Below are positions 50,844 to 54,310 of a DNA stretch of 54,310 bases, in pieces. The position numbers were made by a program, and so were the translations under genes. The notes beneath the pieces were generated by a model. That model was given only the letters and a program-made list of their open reading frames with translations, searched no databases and was not told the DNA's origin. Source of the stretch: Prochloraceae cyanobacterium. Lineage in GTDB: Bacteria > Cyanobacteriota > Cyanobacteriia > Cyanobacteriales > JASJDA01. Position 1 is the stretch's first letter, and each line of letters starts with the position of its first letter. The stretch covers positions 1 to 54,310 of the forward strand of contig JASJDA010000009.1 of NCBI GenBank assembly GCA_030065755.1. Direction: 5' to 3'.

Positions 50844-52055
50844 TTAGGTTAATGAATAATTAAATTCAAACCGACCTACGTAGTGATAAGCACCTCGGTA
50901 TTTTGCCGAAGTAAACAAGTCAACTTCATAAGTTCCTGGGTCTGGAAACTCGCACCAGATATTAGTAGAAATACTGTGTTCCACTTGACAAATTGAGGAA
51001 TCACTCTCTCCCTTTCTGCTAAAAGATGCCGCGATCGAGCGATGATTTGGGTTATCTATCTCGATAGTTGCCATTCCTAAAACGTCAATTTGAGAACTAG
51101 TTGGTTTGAGAAGTTTGAGTCCCTCGGCAAAAAACCTCGGTTGCATCATAGGTTGATCTAAAAAATCTTCTTGAGATAGTGGATTTGTTAATAATTGCCA
51201 ATCTCGATTAAATGGTAAGTGACTAATGGCTAAGATTTGAGGTGGAGTTAACAAGTAATCAGTGCGGTATCTTTTGGTAAATCCAGAGCGATCGACATAA
51301 CCACTATCCCAAGTAGCATCGAGCAAATACCAAGTTCCTTGAATTTTGACAGCATTCCAGGCGTGACTTTGACCGTCCCAATCGCTAACCTGAGTGCGAG
51401 ATTTTCCAACAATAACAGCTATATCTTCACCGATCGCCTGTCCCAGTGCCATAAATAGCCTAGCATAGCCATAACAAACCCCTTTATGAGTTTGGAATAC
51501 GGTTTCAGCATCTTGAGGAGGATATTTCCCAGCAAAATAAGATTCAGCATCGTAAGCAACGCGATCGGCTACATAATCGTGTAAGGCTTTAATCCGCAAG
51601 TAGGGATCTGATTCTTGAGCAGCTATGTATTTTGCTACCGATTCAATGCTAACCTCTACCTCAGGAGGCATATTAACTACTGCTGGATGGAGATTTTTAT
51701 TCTGCAAATACCAATAGCCAGTTTTTGAAGATGGTGCTGGTTTTTCGATCCAGGTGAATAAGGGAGAGTTTTGATATTCGATTAAGAATTCATCTACGTT
51801 GGCATAATCGATCTCACAAAAAACAATTGTCAAGAAAAAAGTTAAGATAAATATATGACTAAATCGTAATTTTAGACGGCGACCTCTTTTATTAAACACC
51901 CCAAACATCTTACCCAAAGAAAATCGAGCTCCTCCTTTTAATTTCCCGCTCGTCAGGATCAATTTTTGCTTGTTTAATTTAAAAAGAAGGTAAAAAAGAA
52001 AAGCAAAGGCTTTACGTACTAGAAACAAAGGAACCATTTTATTAAAGTCAATCAT
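50844..52055 (-). CDS. Membrane-anchored transglutaminase-like protein
   Basis: 403 residues. Basic N-terminal region and one clear membrane helix (about 66-80, FSHIFILTFFLTIVFCEI), so the rest should lie outside the cytoplasm. Transglutaminase/protease-like core (about 135-260) with the Cys-His-Asp triad C194 (THKGVCYGYARLF), H231 (GQSHAWNAV) and D246 (TWYLLDATWDSG). The C-terminal part (about 290-403) is a beta-rich module similar to those attached to KY/CYK3-type transglutaminase domains. Cell-wall or surface-protein processing is a reasonable guess; no substrate can be named. A shorter start is possible. Confidence 0.7.
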   Translation of the reverse strand: MIDFNKMVPLFLVRKAFAFLFYLLFKLNKQKLILTSGKLKGGARFSLGKMFGVFNKRGRRLKLRFSHIFILTFFLTIVFCEIDYANVDEFLIEYQNSPLFTWIEKPAPSSKTGYWYLQNKNLHPAVVNMPPEVEVSIESVAKYIAAQESDPYLRIKALHDYVADRVAYDAESYFAGKYPPQDAETVFQTHKGVCYGYARLFMALGQAIGEDIAVIVGKSRTQVSDWDGQSHAWNAVKIQGTWYLLDATWDSGYVDRSGFTKRYRTDYLLTPPQILAISHLPFNRDWQLLTNPLSQEDFLDQPMMQPRFFAEGLKLLKPTSSQIDVLGMATIEIDNPNHRSIAASFSRKGESDSSICQVEHSISTNIWCEFPDPGTYEVDLFTSAKYRGAYHYVGRFEFNYSLT

Positions 52056-52354
52056 CTCATTTGACTTATCTGGCTAAGTTGAAAAAACAAGATTCTACAT
52101 TTTTATATTTCCCCCAGGGTCAATTTAAATTAACAGTTAGTGAAGATCGGATGTAAACTTTTTAAAAGTTTGACGATCGAAGAAATTTAAAGATGAAGCG
52201 ATCGAGCAGAATTTAGTTTCAGCTAGCACTCCAGTGTAGAAATTGTCATGAAATCTTAACATAAAAATCTTCTTTACCATAACCTCGCCTTAACTTACTT
52301 AAAAGCATTAAACTAAAATTTGCAATATTCGTTTAAATTGACTTGATTAGTACT

Positions 52355-53080
52355 GTGCGAAAAATTATTATTGCTGGTAACTGGAAAATGCACAAAACTC
52401 AAGCTGAGTCCTTAGAGTTTTTACAAATATTTAAATCGAAGCTAGAAAACGCAAATGAAGCTATGGAGATCGTTTTGTGTTCTGCTTTCACCAGTTTGGG
52501 AGTAATGTCGAAAAGTCTTCACGGTAGTCGTATAAAGCTGGGAGCGCAAAATATTCATTGGGAAGATAAAGGAGCGTATACCGGAGAAATTTCTGGTGAC
52601 ATGCTAACAGAAATAGGTGTCAGCTATACGATCGTCGGACATAGCGAACGTCGTCAGTATTTTGGAGAAACAGACGAAACAGTTAACCTGCGACTAAAAG
52701 CAGCTCAAAGTCACGGTATAAGACCAATTCTCTGTGTTGGAGAAACTAAAGCACAAAGAGATGCTTCTCAGACAGAACAAATTGTTATCAACCAGTTACA
52801 AAAAGCTCTAGTAGACGTAGATCTAAATAATTTGGTAATAGCATACGAACCGATCTGGGCAATTGGTACTGGAGATACTTGTCAAGCCACTGAAGCTAAT
52901 AGGGTTATTGGCTTAATTCGCTCTCAATTGGATAATAAAAATGTCTCCATTCAGTACGGCGGTTCTGTCAAAGCCAATAACATAGATGAAATTATGGCTC
53001 AACCAGAAATTGATGGCGCACTAGTGGGAGGAGCAAGCTTAGATGCTGCAACTTTTGCTCGCATTGTCAATTATCAGTAG
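52355..53080 (+). CDS. tpiA: Triosephosphate isomerase
   Basis: 241 residues from the GTG at 52355, giving [14 protein letters not shown], the usual start; the TTG at 52343 is less likely. It interconverts dihydroxyacetone phosphate and glyceraldehyde 3-phosphate in glycolysis and the Calvin cycle. Catalytic Lys in GNWKMHK, His in VGHSERR, Glu in [11 protein letters not shown], and phosphate-binding loops YGGSVK and GALVGGASL. Followed after 122 bases by folP, an order I recall from other cyanobacteria. Confidence 0.95.
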   Translation: MRKIIIAGNWKMHKTQAESLEFLQIFKSKLENANEAMEIVLCSAFTSLGVMSKSLHGSRIKLGAQNIHWEDKGAYTGEISGDMLTEIGVSYTIVGHSERRQYFGETDETVNLRLKAAQSHGIRPILCVGETKAQRDASQTEQIVINQLQKALVDVDLNNLVIAYEPIWAIGTGDTCQATEANRVIGLIRSQLDNKNVSIQYGGSVKANNIDEIMAQPEIDGALVGGASLDAATFARIVNYQ

Positions 53081-53176
53081 TTAGTGGGTAGAGATGTTCT
53101 ACCGAACGTCTGTACGTTGGTTAGTGGCTAGTGGTAAATTTTGTTAGCTAGTAACTATTAGCTACTACCCACTAAC
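53080..53176. repeat. Inverted repeat between tpiA and folP
   Basis: GTTAGTGGGTAG (53080-53091, overlapping the last base of the tpiA stop) pairs with CTACCCACTAAC (53165-53176). Inside, GTTAGTGG and GCTAGTGG/GCTAGTAAC units repeat. Could attenuate read-through into folP. Confidence 0.5.
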
Positions 53177-53202
53177 AACTAGCAAATGACTACAAATAAG
53201 TA

Positions 53203-54051
53203 ATGGCTAGTTCAACTTTAGATATCAGAGGACATTCTTGGTTTTGGGGAGAGCGTACCTATCTGATGGGCATTGTCAACGTTACCCCTGACAGTTTTAG
53301 CGATGGGGGAGAATACAATAGCCCAACAGCTGCCCTATCGCAGATAATTAAGCTAGTCAATGGCGGTGCCGATATTATTGACCTAGGCGGTCAGTCCACT
53401 AGGCCAGGAGCGCGCCAGATATCAGAAGAAGAAGAAGTGAACCGAATAATACCGATAATTAAAGCTGTGCGATCGCAGCAAATATACGTGCCAATTTCGG
53501 TAGATACTACTAAATCTAGGGTCGCTACTGCGGCAATTGAAGCGGGAGCCGATATGGTCAACGATATTTCTGGCGGTACCTACGATCGGGAAATGTTGAC
53601 CGCAGTGGCTAAATTAGGAGTCCCAATTGTCTTGATGCACATTCGCGGTACTCCTGAAACTATGCAGACTATGACCGATTATCAAGATTTAGTAGAAGAA
53701 ATATCTCAATTTTTAGCAGATCGGATCCGAGCAGCGATCGACGCGGGAATCAAGCGATCGCGAATTATCGTCGATCCAGGTATTGGTTTTGCCAAGACTT
53801 ACGAACAAAATATAAAAATAATCAGAAGGTTAAAGGAATTTCGTTCTCTTGGAGTACCCATTTTATTAGGTCCATCTCGTAAAAGCTTCATCGGTCATAT
53901 TATTAACCAAGACGACCCTCAACAAAGAGTCTGGGGAACTGCCGCAGCTTGTTGTGCGGCGATCGCGGGTGGAGTAGATATTCTTAGAGTTCACGATGTT
54001 ATTGAGATGTACGATGTTTGCCGAGTAGCAGATGCTATCTGGCGAGAGTGA
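53203..54051 (+). CDS. folP: Dihydropteroate synthase
   Basis: 282 residues. It joins p-aminobenzoate to 6-hydroxymethyl-dihydropterin diphosphate in folate synthesis. TIM-barrel signatures: MGIVNVTPDSFSDGGEY, GADIIDLGGQSTRPGA, ISVDTTKSRVA, VNDISGG, VLMHIRGTPETMQ, IVDPGIGFAKT and LLGPSRKSFIG. Full length, all pterin- and diphosphate-binding residues appear present. Downstream DNA is element-derived. Confidence 0.95.
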   Translation: MASSTLDIRGHSWFWGERTYLMGIVNVTPDSFSDGGEYNSPTAALSQIIKLVNGGADIIDLGGQSTRPGARQISEEEEVNRIIPIIKAVRSQQIYVPISVDTTKSRVATAAIEAGADMVNDISGGTYDREMLTAVAKLGVPIVLMHIRGTPETMQTMTDYQDLVEEISQFLADRIRAAIDAGIKRSRIIVDPGIGFAKTYEQNIKIIRRLKEFRSLGVPILLGPSRKSFIGHIINQDDPQQRVWGTAAACCAAIAGGVDILRVHDVIEMYDVCRVADAIWRE

Positions 54052-54072
54052 CGCAGTTTTCTTTTTAATGAA

Positions 54073-54206
54073 CTACCGCGAGTTGCTACGCTGAACTCGC
54101 GGTTTCTGACGCTTCAAAGCACCCAGTTGCTTCATGCTTCCGCAGTAAGTAGATCTAGGCTGCTCTGCGTCTAGGAGGTTAGTTCCTAACCCCCGAAAGA
54201 TTTCTT
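54073..54206 (-). pseudogene. TnpB C-terminal fragment
   Basis: Minus-strand frame encoding LLDAEQPRSTYCGSMKQLG, then ALKRQKPRVQRSNSR and TAG. This matches from memory the C-terminal tail of many cyanobacterial tnpB (OrfB) proteins. The upstream part of the gene is missing: the 82-bp palindrome at 54209-54290 brings an in-frame stop. The CCGCGAGTT...AACTCGCGG hairpin (54076-54102) lies inside it and may also end the folP transcript, since TTTCT follows it on the plus strand. Confidence 0.45.
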
Positions 54207-54208
54207 TA

Positions 54209-54290
54209 TTTTTTATAAGGAACCCCTTTTGTTTTAACTGTTGTCCCTCCGCACTTAACTTATCGTTATAGAGGGGTTCCTTATAAAAAA
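54209..54290. repeat. 82-bp palindromic MITE-like element, copy 2
   Basis: Perfect 19-bp terminal inverted repeats: TTTTTTATAAGGAACCCCT at 54209-54227 and its complement at 54272-54290, enclosing 44 bp. Same length and layout as 6138-6219, and the right arms are alike (TATA-AGGGG...TAAAAA then AGAA.CATT). It is followed by AGAATCATTGTAACCCCG, shared with 28461-28476. Confidence 0.6.
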
Positions 54291-54310
54291 GAGAATCATT
54301 GTAACCCCGT

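Overview
This window comes from a cyanobacterium chromosome. The AT-rich sequence is studded with the HIP1 octamer GCGATCGC. It carries genes diagnostic for cyanobacteria and plastids: ycf35 and ycf46, the Ftn2/ARC6 division gene, a BicA-type bicarbonate transporter, a PATAN-domain regulator, glucosylglycerol-phosphate phosphatase (stpA) and an RppA/RppB two-component pair. StpA points to a salt-tolerant lineage that makes glucosylglycerol. The genus cannot be fixed from the sequence alone. I saw no tRNA, rRNA or CRISPR array.

Layout, left to right. 0.2-7.6 kb: murT with its terminator, a PAS/GAF adenylate cyclase, a Ser/Thr kinase fused to a PstS-like binding domain, and stpA. 7.6-15.2 kb (minus strand): a tightly packed three-gene operon of nuclease with zinc ribbon and winged helix, DinG-like Fe-S helicase, and PIWI protein. 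This is the pPIWI-RE three-gene island, a predicted RNA/DNA-guided defence system, and it is the most interesting object here. An imperfectly duplicated upstream region with phased GAAAC repeats precedes it. 15.6-17.5 kb: a lone tnpB (IS605/IS1341-type) with right-end hairpins, a 50-residue zinc-ribbon gene, and the decayed right end of another tnpB element. 17.7-19.9 kb: the RppA/RppB pair with promoter and direct repeats. 20-23.5 kb: ycf35, ycf46, a ribbon-helix-helix regulator with a possible tandem operator, and queF. 23.5-25.1 kb: a glycosyltransferase-9 gene overlapping a GmhB-like phosphatase gene. 25.4-30.2 kb: a CHASE2 hybrid kinase, a decayed element end, and cobQ. 30.4-36.0 kb: ilvB with a C-terminal zinc ribbon, dxs, a VOC protein and map. 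36.5-41.4 kb: a DUF427 gene, recQ, a PATAN gene and pdhA. 41.7-47.4 kb: ftn2, small hypotheticals and bicA. 47.5-52.1 kb: ctaB and ctaA, a DUF3011 secreted protein and a transglutaminase-like membrane protein. 52.3-54.3 kb: tpiA, folP, a tnpB C-terminal fragment and a palindromic MITE-like element.

Most genes are housekeeping or sensory. The accessory material is the pPIWI-RE operon, the tnpB element and its decayed relatives, and several families of short dispersed repeats (GGGAACAG/CTGTTCCC, CTGATAA and CTTCTGA heptamers, 82-bp palindromic elements, GGTGCGTCC palindromes). The repeats sit in nearly every long intergenic gap and in one case supply the stop codon of queF. The pPIWI-RE operon itself contains several HIP1 octamers, which suggests long residence in cyanobacteria rather than very recent import.
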